From contig NZ_KB899335.1 of the NCBI RefSeq assembly GCF_000378165.1, positions 62,001-126,000 on the forward strand: 64,000 nucleotides of DNA. The letters are read 5' to 3'. A program made the translations under genes and the position numbers. Below the pieces are notes generated by a model that was given only the letters and a program-made list of their open reading frames with translations, made no database searches and had not been told where the DNA came from. Positions 19,651 through 28,838 of the stretch are shown in pieces (the stretch's first letter is position 1; each line of letters begins with the position of its first letter). The DNA is from Saccharibacter floricola DSM 15669 (GTDB lineage: Bacteria; Pseudomonadota; Alphaproteobacteria; Acetobacterales; Acetobacteraceae).

Positions 19651-20607
19651 TCAAGAAAAGAGAGCGCTATAGACTTTATAGAGAGATTTTTCTGTCACGT
19701 CTGGATGATAACGGCGTGCTGTAGCCACACCATGCTGTCGCATTTTTTGCCACACTATCCCCCCGTTTTCAGTCATCTCAAGGGCCAAGGCTAGTGAATC
19801 AACTACCCCCTCAAGGTCTTCTGGAGAATGCCAAAACCCATTTTGAGCCGTTGCATAGTCTTCCCCACCACTCCCATGAAAGCCTACGACGCAACATTCT
19901 GCCGCCATCGCCTCTAGGGCTGTCATGCCCAGGGCCTCCAAGCGCCCCAAAGAGAGACAAACGGTCGCTTGTCCCATCGTGTCCGCCACGACCTGCTCTG
20001 ACACCTCCCCTAATGCTGACCAAGGAACAGATGTGAGAGCAGGATATTTCCGCCGCAACATCTTACGAATAAGCCGGTCATAAGGTGGCAGATGGTTCTC
20101 TCCATCCCATTTCCATCCTGCTGAAACGATACGCGGCTCTTTATCGCGTGCCACGAAAAGCTCTGGATCAATAGAGGGCTGGACAACCTCCACATCTTCA
20201 ACGCCCAAAACGGACTGCACAGTCCGTTTCGCCCATTGGCTTGGGACAATGATGCGCTCAACACCCCATTGCTCAAGCTCTTCTTTAGAATGACAATACC
20301 AAAAGAAGTAATAGGGATTTTGGCAAAAAATAACCTTCTTCGCCGGCAAAGGCGCGCGGATCACCTCCCCAAACCATCCACTCAATGTTTCCGGGAAAAC
20401 AGCAACATCACCGCGATCCAACGCGACATCCTGACAAACAAGTTCTTGAGCACGTGTATCTTTGAGGCGCACAGGCGGCCCTTCAGGCTGTAAGACATGC
20501 ACGTCAAACCCCTGCGCTTTCAGACATACCGCATGGTGATAAGTTGTTTTAATCCCTCCTGAAAACTGATCTTTCGGAAAGCAATTAAGAAAGACAATCC
20601 GTCCCAT
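19651..20607 (-). CDS. Glycosyltransferase, GT4-like (GT-B fold)
   Basis: A 318-residue cytoplasmic enzyme, short for a GT4 protein. The N-terminus has FSGGIKTTYHHAVCLKAQG, the usual glycine loop and first helix. The C-terminal half has SLGRLEALGMTALEAMAAE, which matches the family's donor-phosphate-binding region with its conserved Glu, followed by VVGFHGSGGEDY. No membrane segment or signal is seen. It starts 20 bases after the DsbD-like gene ends and lies 140 bases before the AMP-ligase-like gene, all leftward. Context suggests it adds a sugar to the lipid or surface product of the PKS block; donor and acceptor are unknown. Confidence 0.82.
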   Translation of the reverse strand: MGRIVFLNCFPKDQFSGGIKTTYHHAVCLKAQGFDVHVLQPEGPPVRLKDTRAQELVCQDVALDRGDVAVFPETLSGWFGEVIRAPLPAKKVIFCQNPYYFFWYCHSKEELEQWGVERIIVPSQWAKRTVQSVLGVEDVEVVQPSIDPELFVARDKEPRIVSAGWKWDGENHLPPYDRLIRKMLRRKYPALTSVPWSALGEVSEQVVADTMGQATVCLSLGRLEALGMTALEAMAAECCVVGFHGSGGEDYATAQNGFWHSPEDLEGVVDSLALALEMTENGGIVWQKMRQHGVATARRYHPDVTEKSLYKVYSALFS

Positions 20608-20627
20608 TGAACATTCCCTTATAGTCT

Positions 20628-22766
20628 CTACGAATGATCGACAGAATGCGTAATCATGTCGATCACCCCATGGGGCGTTAAGATTTGAGGTAATGTCGTA
20701 CCGTCCTGGTGCGGCGGGTAATAAAGATAAAACGGCACGCCGTCGCGCCCATGTTTTTTCAGATAAACCGAAATGGCCTCATCACGATTGGTCCAGTCCC
20801 CACGCAATGTCACAATATGGTGCTGATCAAACAAAGCCCGCACAGACGGCGCCTCAAGAGCAACGCGCTCATTCACCATACAGGTAATGCACCACGATGC
20901 CGTCATATCCACAAAAACAGGTGTGCCTTCAGCACGTAAGGCCGCGAGCCGGCTTTCTGAAAAAGGCTCTACAGCACCACTCTGCTTCCGGGCCATCTCC
21001 GATGAGGGCGCCGTCTGGTCAGATGACAGCGCCATGCCCAGCCCGACGCAGCTTAATATGCCACACAGCACGGCCAAACCATACGCCATACTCGTCTCAA
21101 ACGCGCCACCCTCGCGCATGGCACGACGCTGCCCAAGCCCGTAAAGCCAACAGCCCAACGCCAGAAGCACCGCTCCTCCGGCTGTCACGAGCACAAAGCT
21201 CGAACCATGCTGGACACTCACCACCCACAGCAACCACACGCAGCTTGCTAAGAGGGGGAACGCAAGGAACTGTTTGAGCACTTCCATCCAAGCCCCCGGC
21301 CGTGGCAAGCGTGATGCCAGCCCCGGCACCGTTGCGATCAGCACATAAGGAGCCGCCAAGCCAAGCCCCATAGCAAGAAACACAGCCATACCAAGCAGCA
21401 CAGGCCCTGCAAGCGCCCCAGCAATAGCCACCCCCATAAAAGGAGCTGTGCAAGGTGTCGCGACCAAAACAGCTAAGAACCCCGTGAGAACATCACCACT
21501 GCGCCCTTGTGTGCGGCCCATCTGGTCTAATGTTCCTGCTAATTTCCCTGTCGTTACTTGGAAGACGCCCAGCAAATTGAGCGCAAGAATGAAAAGAAGC
21601 CAACAGACCGCCACGACAAAACCAGATGACTGAAACTGAAAGCCCCATCCAGCCACCGACCCCACAGAACGCAACGCGATCATGACAGCACCAAGAGCAC
21701 CAAAGCTCACCACCACACCACAGGCATAGAAAGCCGCACTCTCGACTTGCTCACGCCGTCCAGCCCCGCCCATACGCGCTAAAGAGAGCGCTTTCATCGC
21801 TAATACCGGGAACACGCAGGGCATCAAATTTAAGATCACCCCTCCCAAAAGAGCAAAAAGCAGCACTTTTGCAATCCCCGGTGCCGTGAACGGCGGCGGC
21901 ATTGGAGACGCAACAGGCGTGACAGGCTGGGCAAACACCTGCATAGCAGAGCGCTCCCCCGCTTTATCCTCCAACACCACCACGCCTGAAAGCGGCACTT
22001 GCCATAATGGGGCATGCTGACTGGCGTCCGGCAACAAGCTCAACGACACACGGCCCTTTGTGACGGTCAGCTTTTGCGGAGCCGTTTGACGGATCATCCC
22101 CCCTTGAAGAGGCAGAAACCACGCATCTTTGACCATCTCTGGAGAAAGCCCAGCGCCTTCCATCTGGAGAACCCCATCAGGAAGGAGCGTCGTCTGGAAA
22201 GGAGACGTTTGAGGTAAAGCCGCTTCAGCCGCATGAAAGAGCGACGCTTCTGCGCTTTCCTCACTAGAAGCTGAGGCACTGCGCGGAAGAGTGAGAGTAA
22301 ACTCCCCGTTTTCTGGCACACAGACATCCGCGCACACCAACCAGTCCGCCGTTGCCTTTAGGGTGACAGAAGACCCGGACGAGCCAACCACATGAAGCGT
22401 CTGAGACAGCAACACGGAACCTGTATAGGCATAGGCCATCAAGCCGCCTTCATTAATCCGCTCTGGCACCGGCCATTGAAAAAGATGGCTTTCCCCTCGG
22501 GCGCCCCCACTCGCCTCAACACTCATATGCGGCGCATCGCCCGCATCTCCGGGGTTAACCCAGTAGGTATGCCAGCCCGGCTGTAGTTGAAGACGAAGCC
22601 CAACCTTGATCGTCCCATCAGGGCCGATTGTGTTATGATCTGTGATTAAACTCGCGCGACTATGAGCGGTGATATGAGCGGTACTTTCTGCCGCGTTACC
22701 ATACTCACCCCCTAGTACAATGGCCACTAGTGCCATCATTACGATGATAAAACGCGGCATCCTCAT
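20628..22766 (-). CDS. dsbD: Thiol:disulfide interchange protein, DsbD/ScsB family
   Basis: A 712-residue inner-membrane protein that carries reducing power from cytoplasmic thioredoxin to the periplasm. The signal peptide (about 1-25) leads to an N-terminal periplasmic domain with Cys145 and Cys149 (CADVCVPE). The central CcdA-like membrane domain (about 298-585) has Cys317 (NLMPCVFPV) and Cys439 (ATPCTAPFMG). The C-terminal thioredoxin-like domain has Cys626 and Cys629 (WCITC). All three redox pairs are therefore present. The long N-terminal domain is closer to ScsB-like proteins than to E. coli DsbD. It may head the operon that includes the glycosyltransferase (20-base gap), but a functional tie to the PKS is not evident. 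Confidence 0.9.
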   Translation of the reverse strand: MRMPRFIIVMMALVAIVLGGEYGNAAESTAHITAHSRASLITDHNTIGPDGTIKVGLRLQLQPGWHTYWVNPGDAGDAPHMSVEASGGARGESHLFQWPVPERINEGGLMAYAYTGSVLLSQTLHVVGSSGSSVTLKATADWLVCADVCVPENGEFTLTLPRSASASSEESAEASLFHAAEAALPQTSPFQTTLLPDGVLQMEGAGLSPEMVKDAWFLPLQGGMIRQTAPQKLTVTKGRVSLSLLPDASQHAPLWQVPLSGVVVLEDKAGERSAMQVFAQPVTPVASPMPPPFTAPGIAKVLLFALLGGVILNLMPCVFPVLAMKALSLARMGGAGRREQVESAAFYACGVVVSFGALGAVMIALRSVGSVAGWGFQFQSSGFVVAVCWLLFILALNLLGVFQVTTGKLAGTLDQMGRTQGRSGDVLTGFLAVLVATPCTAPFMGVAIAGALAGPVLLGMAVFLAMGLGLAAPYVLIATVPGLASRLPRPGAWMEVLKQFLAFPLLASCVWLLWVVSVQHGSSFVLVTAGGAVLLALGCWLYGLGQRRAMREGGAFETSMAYGLAVLCGILSCVGLGMALSSDQTAPSSEMARKQSGAVEPFSESRLAALRAEGTPVFVDMTASWCITCMVNERVALEAPSVRALFDQHHIVTLRGDWTNRDEAISVYLKKHGRDGVPFYLYYPPHQDGTTLPQILTPHGVIDMITHSVDHS

Positions 22767-22829
22767 AAAGATTCCATTCTGTCGCTTAATATTATGTCAA
22801 AAAACAGCATACAAAACTTTATCACAGAC

Positions 22830-22865
22830 AAAAATGCCCGCTCATCAAAATGATGAACGGGCATT
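22830..22865 (-). terminator. Rho-independent terminator of the creatininase/beta-propeller pair
   Basis: On the minus strand a stem of 8 bp (AATGCCCG/CGGGCATT) is extended, after one mismatch, by 5 bp (TCATC/GATGA) and followed by a run of five T. It lies 30 bases past the stop of the beta-propeller gene and separates it from the dsbD-led block. Confidence 0.82.
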
Positions 22866-22895
22866 CCAAAACGCATGACAAAACTGACAGAAAGA

Positions 22896-24101
22896 TTAAT
22901 GCATAATCCCCGTATGACCAATGCTATACCGGCCCGGTTGTGGCCAAACTGTCAGACCATGGGGCTCATACCCAACACGAATTTTCTTAACCGCCCCTGT
23001 TTGCGTATTGATCGCGTACACTTCGTCATCAAAACGCCCAGAAAGCCACAGCATAGACCCATCCGCACTGACATTGCCCATATCTGGGCTTCCACCACCG
23101 GGGATCGGCCATGTTTTGAGGACTTTATCCGTCGCAAAATCCACAACAGCTACGCTGCCTTTGCTATGACGTGGGCCATGAATCATGTGAGAGCCACGAT
23201 TGGCGACATAAAGCAGCTTCGCATCACGGCTTGGATAAAGCCCATGTGTCCCAAGCCCCGTTGGGATAAAGCCTGTTTCCTTAAACTGGTCTCCGTCAAT
23301 GATAAACACACCATCAGCATGCATATCAGCAACATAGAATTTATGCCCATCAGGAGCTGCGAGCACATCTTGTGGCATCCCCCCTTTAGAGAGCTTCAAC
23401 ATCCCTAAAAGCTGACGATTAACCGTGTCAACCTTGGCGAGATACCGACCAAACTCACAGGTAAAGAGCGCATAACGCCCATCTGCAGAAAAGGCTGCAT
23501 GGTTGATCCCTGCACAACGTGGCGCTTCCACAGAACCTTTGAGCGCCATTGTATGTGGGTCGCGAAAATCAAGCCGATGATGAGCTTCTGCCACCACAAT
23601 GGCATTCTGCCCATCGGGGGTGAAATACATATTGTAGGGGTCATCCACGGGAACCGCCTTCCCCGGCTTGCCCGTCATCGGGTCAATCGGCGTAAGCGAC
23701 CCATCCGTGCGCTCTTCGCTATTATTGGTTGTCCACAGCGTCTTCAAGTCCCATGACGGCACAACATGCTGTGGGGAACGCCCAACAGGGAACGTATCCA
23801 CCACCTTAAATGTGCTTGGGTCGATGACTGAAACACTATTGCCGCGTAAATTAGGCACATAAACACGGTTAAGCTGTCCAGCAACCGCCGGAGACATTTT
23901 GTCAGGCCCGCTGGCTTCACTATAAATATTAGCTGGATCAACCACCGGGGGCATTCCGGGAATTGTCTGCACAGTCGTCGCGGCCGGTTGTGCGGTGGCA
24001 GGCGCCTGACCTGCCACGGTGGGAGCCGTGCTTTGTTGTGCTTGAGCATGCCCCACGCCAAACAGCGCGCAGGCTGCAAGAAGAGACGTTTTCAGCCTCA
24101 T
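22896..24101 (-). CDS. Exported YVTN-type beta-propeller protein
   Basis: A 401-residue protein with a clear signal peptide (ends HAQA|QQ), an Ala/Pro/Thr-rich linker to about residue 55, then repeated blades with YVTN-like patterns: RVYVPNLRGNSVSVIDPSTF, TLWTTNNS, YALFTCEF, FYVADMHADGVFIIDG, LLYVANRG, SVAVVDFATDKVL and EVYAINTQTGAV. This gives a seven-blade-sized propeller in the periplasm. Such domains bind ligands or proteins; related propellers occur near PQQ- and cofactor-linked gene sets, but nothing here fixes the role. Its ATG overlaps the stop of the exported creatininase-family gene by four bases (ATGA), so the two very likely act together. Confidence 0.8.
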   Translation of the reverse strand: MRLKTSLLAACALFGVGHAQAQQSTAPTVAGQAPATAQPAATTVQTIPGMPPVVDPANIYSEASGPDKMSPAVAGQLNRVYVPNLRGNSVSVIDPSTFKVVDTFPVGRSPQHVVPSWDLKTLWTTNNSEERTDGSLTPIDPMTGKPGKAVPVDDPYNMYFTPDGQNAIVVAEAHHRLDFRDPHTMALKGSVEAPRCAGINHAAFSADGRYALFTCEFGRYLAKVDTVNRQLLGMLKLSKGGMPQDVLAAPDGHKFYVADMHADGVFIIDGDQFKETGFIPTGLGTHGLYPSRDAKLLYVANRGSHMIHGPRHSKGSVAVVDFATDKVLKTWPIPGGGSPDMGNVSADGSMLWLSGRFDDEVYAINTQTGAVKKIRVGYEPHGLTVWPQPGRYSIGHTGIMH

Positions 24102-25006
24102 AGATGACTCCTGTTAAATGAAGAGATGGCCTCAACAGCGGCCTGCACTTGCAGATCAGTCCCAAGCCGACCCAGCTCAGCCGTTGCCTGCCGTGGGTCG
24201 CCACCATAAACCCCATCGGCAGAATGTGGTTGTGCAGCGTGGCGTAACGCCTCTTGCCGCACAAGGGAGGGGTCAACCGCGAGCATGAGCGACGTATCGC
24301 TCAGCTCTGCATGTTGCCCAACAGCATTCCCATAACCGCGCTTACGCAAAAGCTCTGCATAACGGGTGGGAATAACCTGATAATAGTTATGCACAAATAA
24401 AACCTGTGCCCCTTGGTGCTTCCATGCTGCATTGAGCGTTGCCGCCACATGAGCGAGAGCGCGCTGATACCCGCCATGATCGCCCAATAAAACAATCGTC
24501 TGGAAGCCCTGCACACGCAAGCTCTCCGCCGCACCACGCACCACAGCCTCAAAAATATCGGGCGGAAGTGACAGCGTGCCGGGGAAGCGCATATGAGAGC
24601 GGCGCGGCGTCGTGCTTCCCTCCGGCACATACGCCATCACGGGCGCAACAATGGTATGGCCTAACTGATGTGCGATAAGATCAGCTAACAGTTGAGCGCG
24701 CACATTATGCTTTCCAACAGCGATATAAGGCCCGCTTTGCTCTGTCCCCCCTATGGGGATAATAGCCGTACGCGTCCCTGCTTTTTGTGCGGCTGCGATC
24801 TCCGTCCAACTTTGGCACGCAAGCTCTACCTCACCTGCCAATGCGGAGCATGTTGGCTGTGGGGACAGTGGAGCAAAAGAGCGTTCTGCCGCCAGACTAC
24901 GCGCCCCCCCACCAAGCATTATGATCATGACCAGAAAAGCACTCAGCAGAATAATACTATCTGCCTGCGCTCTCTTTACGTCCCGCCCTGTATCGCTGGC
25001 CTGCAT
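24098..25006 (-). CDS. Exported creatininase-family amidohydrolase
   Basis: A 302-residue protein. Residues about 18-40 form one hydrophobic signal or anchor segment (SIILLSAFLVMIIMLGGGA), so the rest is probably periplasmic. The creatininase fold is seen from PIGGTEQSGPYIAVGKHN (about 87-104) through LLGDHGGYQ to HAELSDTSLM and DGVYGGDP. Several metal-ligand positions are conserved, but the His that follows Glu-Gln in classical creatininase is Ser here, so the metal site differs from the model enzyme. The gene overlaps the beta-propeller gene by four bases. Substrate unknown; related enzymes hydrolyse small amides or trim peptide-derived cofactors (MftE in mycofactocin synthesis). No strong ribosome-binding site precedes ATG 25006. 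Confidence 0.78.
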   Translation of the reverse strand: MQASDTGRDVKRAQADSIILLSAFLVMIIMLGGGARSLAAERSFAPLSPQPTCSALAGEVELACQSWTEIAAAQKAGTRTAIIPIGGTEQSGPYIAVGKHNVRAQLLADLIAHQLGHTIVAPVMAYVPEGSTTPRRSHMRFPGTLSLPPDIFEAVVRGAAESLRVQGFQTIVLLGDHGGYQRALAHVAATLNAAWKHQGAQVLFVHNYYQVIPTRYAELLRKRGYGNAVGQHAELSDTSLMLAVDPSLVRQEALRHAAQPHSADGVYGGDPRQATAELGRLGTDLQVQAAVEAISSFNRSHL

Positions 25007-25217
25007 AACGCGTCTTATGTCCGTCTCTATCGTTACGCGCGCATGGTATTCTAGAAATGGTGTGAAAGTCTTCCCCCATTTTCTAAATGTTTCTTAGAAT
25101 AGTCTTAATTCCCCACCGAACACGTCTCACAGTCAACGATGTCATGCCCCTCCCCTTGAAGAAGCCGCGATCCTCCCTCAGAAAGAGACTTTCTCACCAT
25201 GAATGAGGCGCGTGTCT

Positions 25218-25751
25218 ATGAGTTTACCCTTCACACCAGAGACTGAAACCATTGATAGCGCTGCGCATCTGATCCAGATCGCTCTGACACCGGTCTTTAT
25301 GCTTTCTGGGATTGGATCGCTCATTAATGTGTTTAACACACGCCTTGCCCGAGTGTCCGACCATCTGGAAGACGTCACAAAGCGCCTGAACACACCAAGC
25401 GATGATCAAGGCGATAACGGGAACCTCTGTGAATCACCGCATCGCCTCCGTGTGCATCAAATCCGCCTCAGACGACGTATCTTTGTCTTAGATTTGGCCA
25501 TTATCTTAAACGCGATGGGCGGAGCAGCGACATGCGGAGCCGCTCTTGTACTCTTTATTGGCTCCTTGCGTGATAGCGCCACATCCACATGGCTTCTCAG
25601 CCTATTTGGCATCGCATTAGCCTGCACAGTGGCCGCCCTCACCGCCTTCTTTGCCGATACACTGCTAAGCTGGCACGGCATGAGACGGGAGGGCAAAGCC
25701 TCACTGCTTAATGAGAAGGAGACGTCTCCGACGAAGGCCAGCTCTTCATAA
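25218..25751 (+). CDS. DUF2721 family membrane protein
   Basis: A protein of 177 residues with helices near the N-terminus (ALTPVFMLSGIGSLINVF) and two more in the C-terminal half (about 105-125 and 135-160). The stretch NTRLARVSDHLE and the following basic region with RRRIFVLDLAIIL match DUF2721, a family without known function. ATG 25218 is chosen because GAGG lies nine bases before it; an in-frame ATG at 25203 is less well placed. It is transcribed away from the creatininase gene across about 210 bases that hold no other gene. Its last 44 bases overlap the 3' end of pstS on the other strand. Confidence 0.78.
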   Translation: MSLPFTPETETIDSAAHLIQIALTPVFMLSGIGSLINVFNTRLARVSDHLEDVTKRLNTPSDDQGDNGNLCESPHRLRVHQIRLRRRIFVLDLAIILNAMGGAATCGAALVLFIGSLRDSATSTWLLSLFGIALACTVAALTAFFADTLLSWHGMRREGKASLLNEKETSPTKASSS

Positions 25752-26769
25752 TGCTTTCTTGCACCGTGCGAGGTAGGCCAACATAACCAAGCGTGTGATT
25801 GACCTCCTCACCATGGTCAAAACCCCAAGCAAAGAAGTCATGCACACCCTTCCCCTCAGGGTGTGACACGGCTTCCTCAGGAACTAAGACATAGGTTGGG
25901 GACACAATGGGCCAGCTTCCTGCCCCGGCTTGATCCAACAAGCTGACAGCATAATGGTTTTTCTCCTGCCAATCAGCCGCCTTGGATGCTGCCGCAAAAC
26001 CTTCCAAGGATGGAGAAACAAAGTTGCCATCATGGTTCTTAAGTTGGGCAATGTTCAGATGGTTCTGCGACGCATAGGAATATTCAACATATCCCAAACT
26101 ACCGGGTGTCTGCTTCACAAGAGCGGCAACGCCATCATTGCCACGGCCTCCTGCACCGCCTTTCCAATCCACCAACGTGCCAGCCCCGATCTGATCGTTC
26201 CATGATGGAGAAACACACGATAGATAAGACGTAAAGACATAGCTCGTGCCCGATCCATCCGCGCGATGAATGGCCACGACATCATCATCAGGCAACGTGA
26301 CCCCAGGGTTCAATGCTTGAATACGAGGATCATTCCATTCCGTGATCGTGCCATCATACAGCATCGCCAATGTTGGGCCATCTAGGTGCAGCTTTCCTTC
26401 AGGAACATCTGGCAGGTTAACGACGACCACAACCCCGCTCATCACAGAGGGGAACTGGTAGAGATGGTTCTTCGCCAGCTTATCAGCCGCCATCGGCTTA
26501 TCAGAAGCGCCAAAATCAACCGTCCGATCTGACACTTGGTCTTGCCCAGCGCTAGAACCAATACTTTGATAATTCACACTAATACCTGTTTGTGTCGCAA
26601 CAGGCATACTCCAACTTTGATACACAGGAGCGGCAAAGCTAGAACCTGCCCCTGTAATCGTCACAGCCTGCGACGCTGCATGAGCAGAAAACGGCGTCAC
26701 GAGAGCCACAGACATAAGCGCCCAAGCTCCACGAAAACAGTTGGACAAGACGGCGTGATTGCAGCCCAT
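25708..26769 (-). CDS. pstS: Periplasmic phosphate-binding protein PstS
   Basis: A 353-residue phosphate-binding component of the high-affinity ABC importer. The signal peptide ends near SAHA|AS. Family landmarks are ITGAGSSFAAPVY at the mature N-terminus, DFGASDKPM, AIHRADGSGTSYVFTSYL (phosphate-binding loop) and GSLGYVEYSYA. AGGAG lies upstream of ATG 26769. The pstCAB-phoU genes are not adjacent, so it is an isolated copy. It is divergent from a large porin, and both may respond to phosphate, but I found no clear Pho-box repeat in the 148 bases between them. The 3' end overlaps the DUF2721 gene by 44 bases. Confidence 0.95.
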   Translation of the reverse strand: MGCNHAVLSNCFRGAWALMSVALVTPFSAHAASQAVTITGAGSSFAAPVYQSWSMPVATQTGISVNYQSIGSSAGQDQVSDRTVDFGASDKPMAADKLAKNHLYQFPSVMSGVVVVVNLPDVPEGKLHLDGPTLAMLYDGTITEWNDPRIQALNPGVTLPDDDVVAIHRADGSGTSYVFTSYLSCVSPSWNDQIGAGTLVDWKGGAGGRGNDGVAALVKQTPGSLGYVEYSYASQNHLNIAQLKNHDGNFVSPSLEGFAAASKAADWQEKNHYAVSLLDQAGAGSWPIVSPTYVLVPEEAVSHPEGKGVHDFFAWGFDHGEEVNHTLGYVGLPRTVQESIMKSWPSSETSPSH

Positions 26770-26917
26770 AAAGAGCTCCTCTTTTTGGAGTAGTCCTGTG
26801 TGGCTTTATAGTCTCACTACTGCTTTAAAACAATCAAAACAAACAATTCGATGCTGTATTTTTTACGATATTGAAATAGAAAAATCGTGTCCTTTCACTC
26901 AACGGCAGGCGCCCAAG

Positions 26918-28693
26918 ATGACACCTTTGCCCCGCTTCAGGACCGCTCGTTTCCCCTCTCTGCTTGTTGCGATTACCGCACTAGCAGCTCTTATCCCCCC
27001 TCTCATACCCCGTCACGCCCATGCGGCTGGCTCCGCTGATGCCATCAGCATCATGGAAAAACAAATCCATGCCATGCAGGCTCAGCTGGCCACAATGAAA
27101 CAGCACCAAGCTGCAGAAAATAAACGTATCCGCGCGGAACTCCGCGCCCAACGTGAACTGATCGAGGCAGACCCTTACGCCCCTCGCGCTCGCCTGACAC
27201 GTAGCTCTCTTTCAACACCATCCATACTTGCAAGCCCAACGTCGGGATCATCAAACTCGGTTGATAGTTTCGGCATTGATAGCGCTCTTCTCTCCCCACC
27301 ACGCACAGCAAGCACGCCTTACGGAGAGCTTACAGCCACACCTCCTGCCCATCCCGACCTCTTCAGCCCACTCCGCCGGGGGCAGCTCCAAATCGGTGGT
27401 ATTCGCCTAACGCTCGGTGGCTATCTCGAAGCGGCGACTATTTGGCGCTCCCGCTATACGGGATCGGACATTTCCACAGGCTATAATGCCATTCCTTGGG
27501 GGAATAATGCCCTCCATCATATGAGCGAATTTCGCCAGACAGAGCGCCAAAGCCGCCTATCCGCTTTGGTTGAAGGCATGCTCACCAAAAATATTGAAGC
27601 CGATGCATACGTGGAGACCGACTTCCAAGGAGCTGGGTCTGCGTCCAACTCACGCCAATCCAACTCCTATGTTTTGCGCACCCGCAACGTCTATGGTGAA
27701 CTCAAAGACAAAGCTGATGGGCTCTATCTCTTAGGCGGACAAAACTGGTCACTTCTCACCATGTTCAACAAAGGCATGTTCGCCCGTGATGAACAAGTGC
27801 CTCTGGTCATTGAAGCCCAATATGTTCCCGGCTTTAACTGGACGCGCAACAGCCAGATCCGCTTAGTGAAAACCTTTGGCGCACAAGAGCGTTACGCCGC
27901 TGGTCTTTCGATCGAAAACCCCAGCGGTGTGCCGGGGGGGAAAGCCTATCTGCGCCCAGGACAGACCAACACTGACCGTGTTTCTGGCACGAATGTAAAC
28001 AATCCTGACACCTATTACGCGACAGACCCCGCCCCCGACCTCGTTGCCAAAATTGCGGCAGATCCAGGCTGGGGGCATTATGAGCTCACCGGGATTATGC
28101 GCTTCTTCCGCAACCGCACCAGCACTACCGGAGAGGGCCATAACCACACCACGATCGCCGGTGGTGGTGGTGGCGGTATGGTACTGCCCCTTATCGACAA
28201 AAAATTCTACTTCCAAGCATCCGGCTTAGTGGGCACAGGGCTTGGCCGTTATGGCACCTCGAACCTGCCTGACTATACCTATAACCGAAACGCCGCCGTT
28301 ACCCCGCTGCCCGAAGCCAATGTGCTGGTTGGTTTTTATGGAGACCCCATGGCCTCTCTACGCCTTTATGCCTATGGCGGCGCTGAAACCGTCATGAGCC
28401 GTCGCGGCTTTGACGAAGGCGGCTCCCCCTACGGCTATGGCAGTCGAAACACCGTTATGAGCGGATGTTATACGGAAACGTCTTCTGCCTGCGGGGCGTC
28501 GGGTAATGTCCGCACGGTTGCTCAAGCCACAGGCGGCTTTTGGTACACCGCCGCCAAAGGCGATTACGGCACGCTCCGCGTTGGCGGACAATATGCCCAT
28601 ACCTACATACAAGCGTTCTCTGGTATTGGCGGAAAACCCCATACCGATGCTGATATGGTGCTGATGTCACTCCGCTATATGCCGTTTAACTAA
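26918..28693 (+). CDS. Large outer-membrane porin with N-terminal coiled coil (DcaP-like)
   Basis: A 591-residue protein. ATG 26918 gives a good signal peptide (ending RHAHA|AG); the frame stays open upstream to 26759 but that would bury the signal. Residues about 41-84 are a charged, heptad-like coiled coil (ISIMEKQIHAMQAQLATMKQ), then a Ser/Pro-rich linker to about 150, then a beta-barrel starting near GGIRLTLGGYLEAATIW with many YxxG/aromatic strands and ending LRYMPFN. This layout is that of DcaP-type trimeric channels. A Gly run (nt 28157-28176) falls in a loop or turn. It is divergent from pstS, so an anionic substrate such as phosphate is possible, but this is only positional evidence. 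Confidence 0.75.
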   Translation: MTPLPRFRTARFPSLLVAITALAALIPPLIPRHAHAAGSADAISIMEKQIHAMQAQLATMKQHQAAENKRIRAELRAQRELIEADPYAPRARLTRSSLSTPSILASPTSGSSNSVDSFGIDSALLSPPRTASTPYGELTATPPAHPDLFSPLRRGQLQIGGIRLTLGGYLEAATIWRSRYTGSDISTGYNAIPWGNNALHHMSEFRQTERQSRLSALVEGMLTKNIEADAYVETDFQGAGSASNSRQSNSYVLRTRNVYGELKDKADGLYLLGGQNWSLLTMFNKGMFARDEQVPLVIEAQYVPGFNWTRNSQIRLVKTFGAQERYAAGLSIENPSGVPGGKAYLRPGQTNTDRVSGTNVNNPDTYYATDPAPDLVAKIAADPGWGHYELTGIMRFFRNRTSTTGEGHNHTTIAGGGGGGMVLPLIDKKFYFQASGLVGTGLGRYGTSNLPDYTYNRNAAVTPLPEANVLVGFYGDPMASLRLYAYGGAETVMSRRGFDEGGSPYGYGSRNTVMSGCYTETSSACGASGNVRTVAQATGGFWYTAAKGDYGTLRVGGQYAHTYIQAFSGIGGKPHTDADMVLMSLRYMPFN

Positions 28694-28715
28694 GCCCTTT
28701 ACTCATCCTTCTGAC

Positions 28716-28747
28716 AGGGCCATAGCGCACCCCGCTATGGCCCTTTT
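28716..28747 (+). terminator. Rho-independent terminator after the DcaP-like porin
   Basis: A perfect 12-bp stem (AGGGCCATAGCG at 28716-28727, CGCTATGGCCCT at 28733-28744) with a 5-base loop, followed by TTT. It is 23 bases past the porin stop codon. Confidence 0.9.
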
Positions 28748-28838
28748 CGTAAATCTATGCTTCAAATAGATCTCTATAGAATGTAATAAAACTGAAACAT
28801 TATTATACCGTTATAACCATCTATTCGGATAAGCTTTG

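Noticed and set aside
26770-26917. Pho box between pstS and the porin
   Set aside because: No pair of CTGTCAT-like 7-mers at 11-base spacing was visible.
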